A DNA stretch of 64,000 nucleotides from CADEDH01 sp963732695 (GTDB lineage Bacteria; Actinomycetota; Acidimicrobiia; Acidimicrobiales; SZUA-35): positions 186,001 to 250,000 of the forward strand of contig CAVTAP010000026.1 in NCBI GenBank assembly GCA_963732695.1. The letters run 5' to 3'. A model generated the notes under the pieces. That model saw only the letters and a program-made list of their open reading frames with translations. It had not been told where the DNA came from and did not search any database. This document shows positions 34,555-42,725 of the stretch, piece after piece. Made by a program: the position numbers and the translations under genes. Position 1 is the first letter of the stretch, and every line of letters begins with the position of its first letter.

Positions 34555-34569
34555 TGCGAACGGTTCGCA
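34555..34569. promoter_or_regulatory. perfect 15-nt palindrome before cbiM
   Basis: TGCGAAC and GTTCGCA flank a single G. It begins 18 nt upstream of the cbiM start, where a repressor would block transcription or initiation. It has the symmetry of metal-regulator operators, but I cannot name the regulator. Confidence 0.5.
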
Positions 34570-34573
34570 GGAT

Positions 34574-34596
34574 AGCCAGCATCGGCCCTGCTGGCT
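34574..34596. promoter_or_regulatory. 8-bp stem hairpin or second operator before cbiM
   Basis: AGCCAGCA pairs perfectly with TGCTGGCT around a 7-nt loop. It could form in the cbiM leader RNA or be a DNA site. No cobalamin-riboswitch box is recognisable in the 531-nt gap (34538-35068). Confidence 0.4.
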
Positions 34597-35068
34597 AGTC
34601 GCCTCGTCCGAGCGCACTGCCCCGGCCACAGCGACGTCGCCGCCGAAATCCCTGAAGTGGGATCGAACGCGAGCGGCGGCGAGAGGACCGGCCCACGAAT
34701 TGTGAACCGGTCCGCCTCGCTGGCCCGAGGAAGGTGCTAGGGCAGGTCGAGCACCAGGTCATGATCGATGGTCGTCTCGGACATGTCGGGGCAGTACCCC
34801 GGAGGTGGCCGCCGCAGTGCTGATCGGCGCCGGAATGATGCCGAGGCATGGCGTTGGTTCGTGCGTCGCCCCGCCAGGGGGAGGGGTTGGCACTCGTCTC
34901 GCCCTGAGTCACCCGTATTGCGCACGGGTGACGAGATTCTTACCTTTCCGCCGGAACACGCCGGTAGAGTAAGGGGTTCACCTTAGCGGGGACCTCTCGT
35001 CGCATGCCGGGCGCTCGTGGCGCTGGCGGTTCTGGTCGCCTCCTCTAAGCCCGACTTGAGGAGCAACC

Positions 35069-36205
35069 ATGTCCGATCCCCGCAGCGCCGTCAGCTTCGA
35101 CGCGCCCGCCCGACCGTCCCGACCCACCGCCATCGTTCTCTGTGAGGGGAACTTCGGCCAGATCGACGGCAAGACCGCCAATGGCCTGGTCCGCCACAGC
35201 GAGCGCTACGAGATCCTCTCCGTGATCGACAGCCAGCTGGTCGGCCGCGACGCCGGCGAGGTGCTCGACGGTGTGGCCAACGGCATCCCGATCCACCTCG
35301 ACCTCGACGCCGCCCTCCGGCACCTCGGGCCCACAATCCCCGACTTCCTCATCGTGGGCGTCGCCCCCACCAGCGGCATGCTGTCGCCCGTCGAGCGGCA
35401 CGTGATCCTCGACGCGATGAGCCGGGGCCTCAACGTGGTCAACGGCCTCCACGAGTTCCTGAACGACGACGTCGAGTTCGTCGCCGCCAGCGCCGTCAAC
35501 CAGGTCTCGATCCTCGACATCCGCCGTCCCCGGGCCAAACGCGACCTCCGTATGTTCACCGGCCGGATCAACGACGTCACCTGCCCCCGCATCGCCGTGC
35601 TCGGCACCGACGGTGCCATCGGCAAACGCACCACGGCCACCATCCTCACCCGCACCCTCAACGACCACGGGATCAACGCCGTGCTCGTCGGCACCGGTCA
35701 GACCAGCATCATCCAGGGCGCCCGCTACGGAGTGGCGCTCGACGCCATCCCCACCCAGTTCGTGACCGGTGAATTGGAGGCCACCATCGTGGAGGCGTTC
35801 GAGGCCGAGCACCCCGACGTGATCATCGTCGAGGGCCAGGGAGCCCTCAGCCACCCGACCTACCTCAGCTCCACTGCCATCCTGCGGGGCAGCCTCCCTG
35901 TCGGCGTCATCCTCCAGCACGCCCCGGCCCGGGTGACCGTGAGCGACTACCCGGCGGTCACGATGCCGACGGTGACCAGCGAGATCAAGCTGATCGAGAC
36001 ATTCGCCGCCACCCGGGTGATCGGCCTGACGATCAACCACGAGAACATGACAGACGACGAGGTGTCGGCGGCCATCGGGCACTACGAGCGCGAGCTGGGC
36101 ATCCCGTGCACCGACGCCCTCACCCGCCCCGCCGAACGCCTGCTCGACATGGTGTTCGCCGCGCTCCCCGAGCTCAACCCCAGCAGCAGCCTGATCGCCC
36201 GTTGA
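35069..36205 (+). CDS. DUF1611 protein, DgcN-like D-amino-acid N-acyltransferase candidate
   Basis: 378 residues, full length for DUF1611. N-terminal Rossmann-like half (IVLCEGNFGQIDGKTANGL), then a P-loop GTDGAIGKRTTATILTRTL near residue 187 and VIIVEGQGALSHPTYLSST near 255. A described member, DgcN, N-acetylates D-glutamate in D-amino-acid catabolism; the assignment is by family. The TGA overlaps the TTG start of a racemase-fold gene, a partner consistent with D-amino-acid handling. A GAGGAG site precedes the ATG. Confidence 0.85.
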   Translation: MSDPRSAVSFDAPARPSRPTAIVLCEGNFGQIDGKTANGLVRHSERYEILSVIDSQLVGRDAGEVLDGVANGIPIHLDLDAALRHLGPTIPDFLIVGVAPTSGMLSPVERHVILDAMSRGLNVVNGLHEFLNDDVEFVAASAVNQVSILDIRRPRAKRDLRMFTGRINDVTCPRIAVLGTDGAIGKRTTATILTRTLNDHGINAVLVGTGQTSIIQGARYGVALDAIPTQFVTGELEATIVEAFEAEHPDVIIVEGQGALSHPTYLSSTAILRGSLPVGVILQHAPARVTVSDYPAVTMPTVTSEIKLIETFAATRVIGLTINHENMTDDEVSAAIGHYERELGIPCTDALTRPAERLLDMVFAALPELNPSSSLIAR

Positions 36206-37270
36206 GCTGCCCCCGGGTCGAGATCGATCTCGACAAGGTGGGCCACAACGCCCGCTCCCTGGTCGAACGGGCCGGGGATGCTGGGCATATCGGTCACCGG
36301 GGTGACGAAGGCCGTGCTCGGCCTCCCCCCGCTGGCGTCGGTGCTGGTGGCGTCGGGCGTCGCGGCGTTGGGTGACTCCCGGATCGAGAACATCGAGACC
36401 ATGCGGGCAGCCGGGCTCGACGGCCCGATGGTGCTCATCCGCTCGCCCATGCCGAGCCAGGTGGATCGGGTGGTGGACAGCGGAGCGATCAGCCTGGGGA
36501 CGGACTGCGACGTCATGACCCTGCTGGCCGCCGCCGCCCGGGAACGCGGCGTCGAGCACGGCGTGGTGCTGATGGTGGAGCTGGGCGACCTCCGGGAGGG
36601 CATCATGCCCCACCTCCTGGATGCCACGGTGGCCCACGTCCTGTCGCTGGGCGGCCTGCGTCTGCGGGGAATCGGCGCCAACCTGGCCTGCCGCAGCGGC
36701 ATAGCCCCCGACGCGGCCAACATGGCCGAGCTCAGCGCCTGCGCCGAGCGGGTGGAGCGCCAGTTCGGCCTCGAGCTCGACATCGTGACGGGCGGCAACT
36801 CGGCCAACCTGCTGTGGGCCTTCGGCACCGCCGACCGGGGTCGGGTCAACAACCTCCGCCTGGGCGAATCGATCCTGCTCGGCTGCGAGCCGCTGCAGCG
36901 CCAGCCGATCCCGGGACTCCACGACGATGCCATCGTGATCGTGGCCGAGGTGATCGAGTCGAGCCGCAAGCCGAGCCGGCCCTGGGGTCGGGTTGCGCAG
37001 TCGGCGTTCGGGGTGGTGGAACCGGTGGGCGACGACCGGGGCCCGGTGTGGCAGACGATCCTCGCCATCGGGCATCAGGACACCGATCCGACCGGGCTCA
37101 CGCCGCCGAGCGGCGTCCGCATCGTCGGGGCCAGTAGTGATCACCTGATCACCGAGACCGACCGCCGGCTTCGCGCCGGCACCGAGATCGGGTTCCGACC
37201 GGGCTACGGGGCGTTCATGCGGGCGATGACCTCACACTCCGTCACCACCATCTCTACGGGTGGGCGGTGA
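36202..37270 (+). CDS. alanine-racemase-fold PLP protein, frameshifted
   Basis: TTG 36202 overlaps the previous stop and reads RVEIDLDKVGHNARSLVERA, the family start with the strand before the PLP lysine. Near 36272 the frame changes by one base; the next frame gives GISVTGVTKAVLGLPPLASV with the PLP lysine (VTGVTKAV), then IENIETMRAAG, GANLACRSG and GGNSANLL. Corrected length is about 355 residues. Relatives are YhfX-like or D-serine-type racemases. A sequencing indel is the simplest explanation. Probably in one operon with the DUF1611 gene. Confidence 0.75.
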
Positions 37271-37275
37271 ATGCT

Positions 37276-37310
37276 GCAAGCATCGCCGGCACGAGGCCGG
37301 CGATGCTTGC
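37276..37310. terminator. perfect 15-bp hairpin between convergent genes
   Basis: GCAAGCATCGCCGGC (37276-37290) pairs exactly with 37296-37310 around ACGAG. It separates the racemase-like gene and the minus-strand cold-shock gene and can serve both. Confidence 0.8.
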
Positions 37311-37324
37311 TCCAGCGCTACGCG

Positions 37325-37522
37325 CTAGATGGCGCGAACGTTCTTGGCTTCTTCTCCTTTACGGCCAGGGGCGACGTCGAACTCCACCACCTGACCCTCC
37401 TCCAGCGACTTGTAACCGTCGCCGGTGATGCTCGAGTAGTGGACGAAAACGTCCTCTCCCCGCTCTCGCGAAATGAAGCCGAAGCCCTTCTCGCTGTTGA
37501 AAAACTTCACAGTGCCTTGCAT
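37325..37522 (-). CDS. cold-shock domain protein
   Basis: 65 residues, standard CspA size. MQGTVKFFNSEKGFGFISRE contains RNP1 (KGFGFI) and VFVHYS is RNP2; both RNA-binding motifs are intact. It binds single-stranded nucleic acid as an RNA chaperone. ATG 37522 is the family start; the open frame further upstream is not part of the fold. Confidence 0.95.
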   Translation of the reverse strand: MQGTVKFFNSEKGFGFISRERGEDVFVHYSSITGDGYKSLEEGQVVEFDVAPGRKGEEAKNVRAI

Positions 37523-37808
37523 GCGCACACTCTTTTCCGAACGACCAGCCACTCGACGGGTCACCCCCTAACCTACGCTGACGGCGGCGGCATTCCTCCC
37601 AACCGGCCACGACACCGCCGGATCCCGCCCCCGACTTCGGTCGCCGGAGACCGGTGCGGTACGCTCGCAACCGGGACGAGTCGCAACTCGTGGGAGGACA
37701 TCGGAGACGGTGGGCCAACTGTGAGCCCGACGCCTCGACCGCCCCCAGTCGAGGAGCGAACGTGTCGTTCACGGTCCGCATCACCGCAGTCCAGCCCGAG
37801 CGGACATC

Positions 37809-38327
37809 GTGCCCGCTCCTGAGTACGGCCTGATGGCCGCCGAGGTCGGAGCCACCGTCGTCTACCCCGTGCATGGCGTCGCCGAGGTCGTCGGCAGCGA
37901 GACCCGCACGGTCGCCGGTCAGGCGGCCACCTATCTCGTGCTGGCCATCTCGGGGGAGAACCGCGGCGGTGACCTCCGGATCCTCGTGCGCGAAGACCAG
38001 TTCGACACGATCGGTATCCGGCCGGCGATGTCGAGCGACGATGCCAGCCAGGTCCTCGATGTCCTGGCCGTCGTCGATCCCCGCCTGTCGGCCACCTGGT
38101 CCCGGCGGTTCAAGAGCCACCAGGAGAAGCTGAAGAGCGGCGACGTGTTCGACCTGGCCGAGGTGGTCCGCAACCTCGCCCTCCGCCAGCAGGAGCGGAC
38201 ACTGGGGGCAGCCGACAAGGCGATGTACCGGCGGGCCCGCACGTCGCTGCTCGCCGAGCTCGCGGTCACCTGGGGGGTGACCACCGATTCCGCCGCCGAG
38301 CGGGTGGACGGGGCCCTCCGCCGGTGA
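37809..38327 (+). CDS. carD: CarD-family RNA polymerase-binding regulator
   Basis: 172 residues. N-terminal RNA-polymerase-interacting domain (VGATVVYPVHGVAEVVG, about residues 13-65) and helical DNA-binding C-terminus (WSRRFKSHQEKLKSGDVFDL, AEVVRNLALRQQERTL, ARTSLLAELAVTWG). In actinobacteria CarD stabilises open complexes, above all at rRNA promoters, and is usually essential. GTG 37809 starts the frame; ATG 37833 is the more typical start position. Confidence 0.92.
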   Translation: MPAPEYGLMAAEVGATVVYPVHGVAEVVGSETRTVAGQAATYLVLAISGENRGGDLRILVREDQFDTIGIRPAMSSDDASQVLDVLAVVDPRLSATWSRRFKSHQEKLKSGDVFDLAEVVRNLALRQQERTLGAADKAMYRRARTSLLAELAVTWGVTTDSAAERVDGALRR

Positions 38328-38348
38328 CGCCCTGGCGGCCCGCCGACC

Positions 38349-40172
38349 TCAGCGGGGGATCTCCAGGGTGACCCGCGTGCCCCGGCCCGGCTCGGAGTGG
38401 AACTCCAGCCGGCCGAGGATGAGCGGGACCCGCTGCCGGAGCCGCATCAGGCCGAGACCCCGTTGGCGGCCCGGCGGCTCCGGAGGGGCGTCGGGACGGA
38501 AGCCGATGCCGTCGTCGGAGACCGTGAGCTGGATCCGACCGTCGACCGTCGATTCGAGCACGATCCCGTGGTGGGTGGCCCCGGCGTGCTTGATGGCGTT
38601 GAACAGCAGCTCGCGCGCCGCCTCGTACACGAAGATCCGCGTGTCCTGACCCGACGGATCGGCCTCGTGATCGATGCTGGCCTCCACGTCGACGTGGTGT
38701 TGGAGCCGGACCTGGCGGATCAGGTGCTCCAACGCCACCGGCAGGCCGTGGTCGTGCAACTCGGGGGGAAAGAGCTCGCTGCTGAGCGTCCGGGCGGCGT
38801 CGATGGCCTCGGCGATGGTGGACCGGGTCTGGGTCAGGAGCTCGGCCGCTGCGCCGTCGTGGTCGACGTTGGTGGTCAGGCGGTCGAGCGTCACCGCCGC
38901 GCTGTAGAGGAGTTGCTGCAGGTGGTCGTGCAGGGTCTGGGCGATCTGCTCCCGGACCTGCTGTTCGGCCATCACCAGCTGGGAGGCGAGCTCCCGCAGC
39001 TGCTGGTTCCGGATCTCGAGCTCGGTGGTCTCGACGCTGATGGCGGAGGTCCACTTGAGGCTGCCGCTCGGGTCTCGCTCGGCGTGCACGTCACACCGGT
39101 ACCACCGCCGCTCGCCATCGGGACCATCCAGGTGATAGTCGATGGACCAGCCGTCGGACGTACCGGCGACGATCTGGTCGAGCACGGTGGGCGCCTGCTG
39201 CTGGATGTCGAGCGGGGCGTGGCCGAGCAGGACGTCCAGCGGCACGCGGGCGCCGGGCGCCAGGGCGAGGCCGGCGGGTATGGTCCCGTCGATGGAGACG
39301 AGGCCGGTGGCCGGGTCGTAGATCCAGGAGCTGGCACCGGCCGTTTCCATCACCAGTTGCAGACGTTGGGCCGTTTCCTGCGCCGCCACCTCGGCCGCTT
39401 TGCGGCTGGTGATGTCGAGGTCGATACCGGTCAGCCGGGCCATCGAGCCGTCCGGGTTGCGTTCGGCCCGACCCAGCCCATGGTGCCAGGCCACCGAGCC
39501 GTCGGGGCGGATCGACCGGAACTCCATGTCCCAGCTGTCGTGACCCGGAGTGTGGACCATCACATGGAACTGACGCTCGATTTCCGGCCGGTCGGCGGGA
39601 TGGAGCGAGTCCAGCCATCGTTGATTGCTGGCCGGGAGGGCCGGATCATGCCCGTAGAGGCGAAATATGGTGGTGTCCCAGGTGGTCACCCCGGCCATGC
39701 GGTCATAGGACCACACGCCGGCCGCCGAGGCCTCCAGGGCCAGCCGCAGCCGGGCTTCGCTGGCCTGCAGCGCGTTCTCGGCCGCCTTCCGGCGGCCGAT
39801 GTCCTCGACGACGGAGACCGTGCGGGCCACCCGACCGGTCTCGTCCCGTACCGGGTGGGCGATTATGCGGACCCACACGGCCGAGCCGTCGGGCCGGACG
39901 AGCCGCTTCTCGACCGAGTAAAAGGGAATCTCGCCCCGCACCAGACGGTCGAGCTGCCGGACGTCGGCCTCCCAGTCGTCGGGGTGCGTGACGTCGCTCA
40001 CCGTCGAACGCAGCAGGTCGGCCTCCGACCGTCCGCTGATGATGGTGTACATCTCGTTGACCCGGATGAACCGCCAGGTCGAGGCGTCGACCAGCGTGAT
40101 GCCCACGCCGGCATTGTGGAACAGGGCCTGGAAGTCGTCCTCGGCCCGGGCTGCGGCCCGTCGGGAGGTCAT
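38349..40172 (-). CDS. PAS-domain sensor histidine kinase (HisKA_3 type)
   Basis: 607 residues, no membrane segment. Three PAS domains (about residues 10-130, 140-260, 270-380), a dimerisation domain with REQIAQTLHDHLQQLL (phospho-accepting His near residue 413) and an ATPase domain with ELLFNAIKHAGA (N box), SDDGIGF and RGLGLMRLRQRV (G boxes). It is a cytoplasmic sensor of the NarX/DesK group that partners LuxR-type regulators. Its ATG overlaps the regulator stop by 4 nt, so the two form an operon with the regulator first. Confidence 0.93.
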   Translation of the reverse strand: MTSRRAAARAEDDFQALFHNAGVGITLVDASTWRFIRVNEMYTIISGRSEADLLRSTVSDVTHPDDWEADVRQLDRLVRGEIPFYSVEKRLVRPDGSAVWVRIIAHPVRDETGRVARTVSVVEDIGRRKAAENALQASEARLRLALEASAAGVWSYDRMAGVTTWDTTIFRLYGHDPALPASNQRWLDSLHPADRPEIERQFHVMVHTPGHDSWDMEFRSIRPDGSVAWHHGLGRAERNPDGSMARLTGIDLDITSRKAAEVAAQETAQRLQLVMETAGASSWIYDPATGLVSIDGTIPAGLALAPGARVPLDVLLGHAPLDIQQQAPTVLDQIVAGTSDGWSIDYHLDGPDGERRWYRCDVHAERDPSGSLKWTSAISVETTELEIRNQQLRELASQLVMAEQQVREQIAQTLHDHLQQLLYSAAVTLDRLTTNVDHDGAAAELLTQTRSTIAEAIDAARTLSSELFPPELHDHGLPVALEHLIRQVRLQHHVDVEASIDHEADPSGQDTRIFVYEAARELLFNAIKHAGATHHGIVLESTVDGRIQLTVSDDGIGFRPDAPPEPPGRQRGLGLMRLRQRVPLILGRLEFHSEPGRGTRVTLEIPR

Positions 40173-40825
40173 CGGGGCAGCTCGATGAGGCCGGCCGCCG
40201 CCGCCTGGAGCACGGCCTCCAGCCGGGTGTGCGCATCGAGCTTGTTCATGGCCCGTCGGAGATAGTTGCGGACGGTGTGGACACTCAGGTGGAGGGCCTC
40301 GGCCATCTCCACCGGTGACTCGCCGTGGGCGCAGCGCTGCAGGATCTCCAGCTCCCGGCCGGTCAATGCCGGGCCGGCGGTCCGGGGCGGGCCATGGCGG
40401 AGGCTCACCAGCTGGGCCAGGACGTCGGGGGTGAAATACGACCCGCCGTCCGCCGCCGCCCGGATGGCGGCGACGAGCTCCGCCGCCGACCCGTTCTTGG
40501 TCACGAACCCGGTGGCCCCGGCGTCGAGGGCGTCGATCAGCACCGCATCGTGCCCCTGGGCGGTCAGGAACACCACCCGGGCCGACGGGAGTACAGCCCG
40601 GATCTCCCGCGTGAGGCTCACGCCGTCTCCGTCCGGGAGGTGGTAGTCCATCAGCACCACGTCCGGGACCGCCGCCAGCGCCGTGGCCACGGCGCCGGCG
40701 GCCCCGGCCACGCGGCCGACCGACATGATGTCGGGCTGGTCATCGAGCAGCCCGGCGAGCGCTTGGGCTACGACCTCGTGGTCTTCGATGAGCAACACCC
40801 GCACCGGAGGCGATTCGGTGCTCAC
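40169..40825 (-). CDS. LuxR/NarL-type response regulator
   Basis: 218 residues from GTG 40825. Receiver domain with acidic pocket ED (residues 14-15), phospho-accepting D60 (VVLMDYHLPDGDG) and the conserved lysine in FVTKNG; C-terminal LuxR helix-turn-helix LTGRELEILQRCAHGESPVE with LHLSVHTVRNYLRRAMNKL. The open frame to 40915 adds 30 residues before the fold and overlaps the divergent region, so I reject it. It is translationally coupled to the kinase and divergent from the ELGRR-HPt set at 41017, a likely target. Confidence 0.93.
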   Translation of the reverse strand: MSTESPPVRVLLIEDHEVVAQALAGLLDDQPDIMSVGRVAGAAGAVATALAAVPDVVLMDYHLPDGDGVSLTREIRAVLPSARVVFLTAQGHDAVLIDALDAGATGFVTKNGSAAELVAAIRAAADGGSYFTPDVLAQLVSLRHGPPRTAGPALTGRELEILQRCAHGESPVEMAEALHLSVHTVRNYLRRAMNKLDAHTRLEAVLQAAAAGLIELPR

Positions 40826-41016
40826 CCCGATGAGCCTAACGGTTGTCAGGAAGTGTGTCGGCGGCCACAGGAGATGGAGCCACAGAGGACGCAATCGTGT
40901 CGTTTCTCGTAGCACAGACGAGTCACACGGGTGAGATGCTGGCAGCTCACAAAGTCGGCGTGAACTCGTCCTTCCGCCACCGTGCCCGCTCTGCGATCCT
41001 CAAGGCCTCAAGGCTG

Positions 41017-41280
41017 ATGGACCCGGTGATGCCAGCGCGACCGCACGCACACGACGATTGGTGGATCCGTAACTGGGACGCCTGCGATCGGGAGATCGAG
41101 TCCTGGTTCGACGACGAGCAGATGTTGGCTGAACTCGGGCGACGATGCACGATGACGATGCTGGGCCGCCATCCCGCTCTCGACAAGGGCGCCGTCGATC
41201 CCCAGCTCCTGCTCCGGAGGCTGCTCGCCGCCGACTGGTTGGAGCCCGCCATGGAGCCCATCCCGGTGGAGCGAGCCTAA
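41017..41280 (+). CDS. small ELGRR-family protein, copy 3
   Basis: 87 residues from ATG 41017 (ATG 41029 is also possible). EIESWFDDEQMLAELGRR, a Met-Leu pair and LLLRRLLAADWLEPA match the family members at 7182 and 23786. First gene of a three-gene set with an HPt protein and the relative of the 7765 gene, divergent from a two-component operon. Inference: a small adaptor or output protein of that phosphorelay. Confidence 0.68.
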   Translation: MDPVMPARPHAHDDWWIRNWDACDREIESWFDDEQMLAELGRRCTMTMLGRHPALDKGAVDPQLLLRRLLAADWLEPAMEPIPVERA

Positions 41281-41339
41281 CAACCAGCGGCCGTCATCCG
41301 ATACAGAATCGAAGTACCTCGTTCTGATGGGTGACGACA

Positions 41340-41654
41340 ATGAACTCTGACACCGAGCTCCTGCACGACTTCCTGGTCGAGCGGGACGAGCTGTTCGATC
41401 GCATCGAATCGCTGTCCCTGCGCCTCGAAGCGGACCCGGCGAGCCACACCGACCTCACCGTCATGTTCCAGGCGGTGCACACGCTGAAGAGCCAGTTCGG
41501 CATCCTCGGGTTCCGGCATTTCGAGGGCGTCTGCCAGGATCTCGAATCCGAGCTCGAGGAGGTCCGCATGGCCAGGTCGCCGGTCCCGCTGTCCGCTGTC
41601 AACGCCGCCCTGTCGCTCGTCGACCGGGCCCGGGCCTTCTTCGATGCGGTCTGA
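41340..41654 (+). CDS. HPt (histidine phosphotransfer) domain protein
   Basis: 104 residues from ATG 41340 (GTG 41331 gives three more). A stand-alone HPt domain: MFQAVHTLKSQFGILGFRHF contains the phospho-accepting His47 in the HTLKS motif, followed by FEGVCQDLESELEEV. It resembles the P1 domain of CheA. Stand-alone HPt proteins pass phosphate between receivers. Its stop overlaps the next gene's ATG region by 11 nt. The divergent kinase/regulator pair is the closest source of phosphate. Confidence 0.85.
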   Translation: MNSDTELLHDFLVERDELFDRIESLSLRLEADPASHTDLTVMFQAVHTLKSQFGILGFRHFEGVCQDLESELEEVRMARSPVPLSAVNAALSLVDRARAFFDAV

Positions 41655-42084
41655 CATGTCGGCACCACATCTACCGTCGGGGCTGGCCGGCAATGCCCTC
41701 CCTAGGGGCTTGGAGGCGGCCGACGAGGCCTTCCACATCGTACGATCGGGCACGTCGACGCTGGTGCAGTTGCTGGCCGACGAGCTGGTGCCGCTGGCCC
41801 CCGACACGGTCGACGAGATCGAGCGGACCGTGAAGCGGATCAAGTCGGCACTGCCGGCGCTGGCCCACTGGCAGAGCGACAACCGGATCTTGGGCGAGTG
41901 GTCCTTCGAGCCCCCCTTCACCCAGGTCGGGGTGCGCCTCGACCAGCTCGACGACCTGGCCGATCTGGAGAACGTGGAACGGCTGCGGCGCTCGTTCGAT
42001 CTGCTCGCGCCGCGTTCCCTGGCGCTGCGCAAGGAGGCGGCCGAGCTGGTCGTCGACGCCCTTCTGTACCAGATGCGTTGCTGA
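41644..42084 (+). CDS. unknown protein, paralog of the 7765-8196 gene
   Basis: 146 residues. Shares ADEAFHIV, GTSTLVQLLADELVPL, ALPALAHW, EPPFTQVGV, VERLRRSFDLLAPRSLALRK and VVDALL with the 7765 protein. Likely all-helical in its N-terminal half. ATG 41644 overlaps the HPt stop; ATG 41656 directly follows it, so translation is coupled either way. The link with HPt suggests a phosphorelay component; no receiver Asp motif is visible. Confidence 0.7.
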   Translation: MRSDMSAPHLPSGLAGNALPRGLEAADEAFHIVRSGTSTLVQLLADELVPLAPDTVDEIERTVKRIKSALPALAHWQSDNRILGEWSFEPPFTQVGVRLDQLDDLADLENVERLRRSFDLLAPRSLALRKEAAELVVDALLYQMRC

Positions 42085-42238
42085 GGGCGCCCGTAGCTCC
42101 CGCCGACCGGCGGCCTACACTGCGGCCCCAGAGCCCAGCCCGGGTCGCCGGCTCCAGCACTGCGGGCGGCGGCTCCGGCCCGGGTCACCACGGCACGCCG
42201 CCGCAGGGGCGGCGCTCGCTCACCCACGGAGGATCCCG

Positions 42239-42721
42239 ATGACCCGTCACCCTATGCGCCCCCTGGCCGCCCTGGCCGCCGTCGTGCTCGGTCTCGCGCT
42301 CACCGGCTGCGGCAGCTCGAGCGACGACACCGCGGCCACCGGGGCCACCGGCGGCGCCACCACCGAGGCCGGTGCCGGCACCACGGTCACGACGCGGCCC
42401 ACCACCACCAGCGCTGCCATCAGCACCTCCACCACGGCGGCCACCACCGACGACTCGTCGGCCACGGTGATCGAGGCCACCGTGGCCGGAGGCAAGGTCA
42501 CCGTCGCCGACGACCGGTTCGAGGTGGCCAAGGGCACCGATGTGGTCATCCGGGTGACCGACGACGTGGAGGAGCCGGTCCATCTCCACGGCTACGACAT
42601 CGAGGCCGACGCCGCCCCCGGCAAACCGGCCGAGATCACGTTCACCGCCGACATCCCCGGCGTGTTCGAGGTGGAGCTGGAGGACTCGGGCACCCTGTTG
42701 TTCGAGATCGAGGTGAAGTAG
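42239..42721 (+). CDS. cupredoxin-like lipoprotein
   Basis: 160 residues. Lipobox LTGC (Cys24), a 45-residue Thr/Ala/Ser linker, then a cupredoxin-like domain (about residues 85-160): VVIRVTDDVEEPVHLHGYDI, AEITFTADIPGVFEVELED. Histidines in HLHGYD and the beta-sandwich pattern fit copper binding, although the usual Cys ligand is absent. It begins a two-gene operon with the membrane protein, 4 nt apart. Confidence 0.8.
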   Translation: MTRHPMRPLAALAAVVLGLALTGCGSSSDDTAATGATGGATTEAGAGTTVTTRPTTTSAAISTSTTAATTDDSSATVIEATVAGGKVTVADDRFEVAKGTDVVIRVTDDVEEPVHLHGYDIEADAAPGKPAEITFTADIPGVFEVELEDSGTLLFEIEVK

Positions 42722-42725
42722 CCGC

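Noticed and set aside
34737..34784. Fifteen-codon minus-strand peptide upstream of cbiM as a leader peptide
   Set aside because: It has no ribosome-binding site and no run of regulatory codons; too short to support.
34600..34800. Cobalamin riboswitch before cbiM
   Set aside because: I could not find the conserved B12 box or the surrounding helices on the minus strand.
35045..37144. Long minus-strand open frame of 699 codons
   Set aside because: It is antisense to the DUF1611 and racemase genes, is rich in His, Val, Gly and Asp from high-GC codons, and has no recognisable domain.
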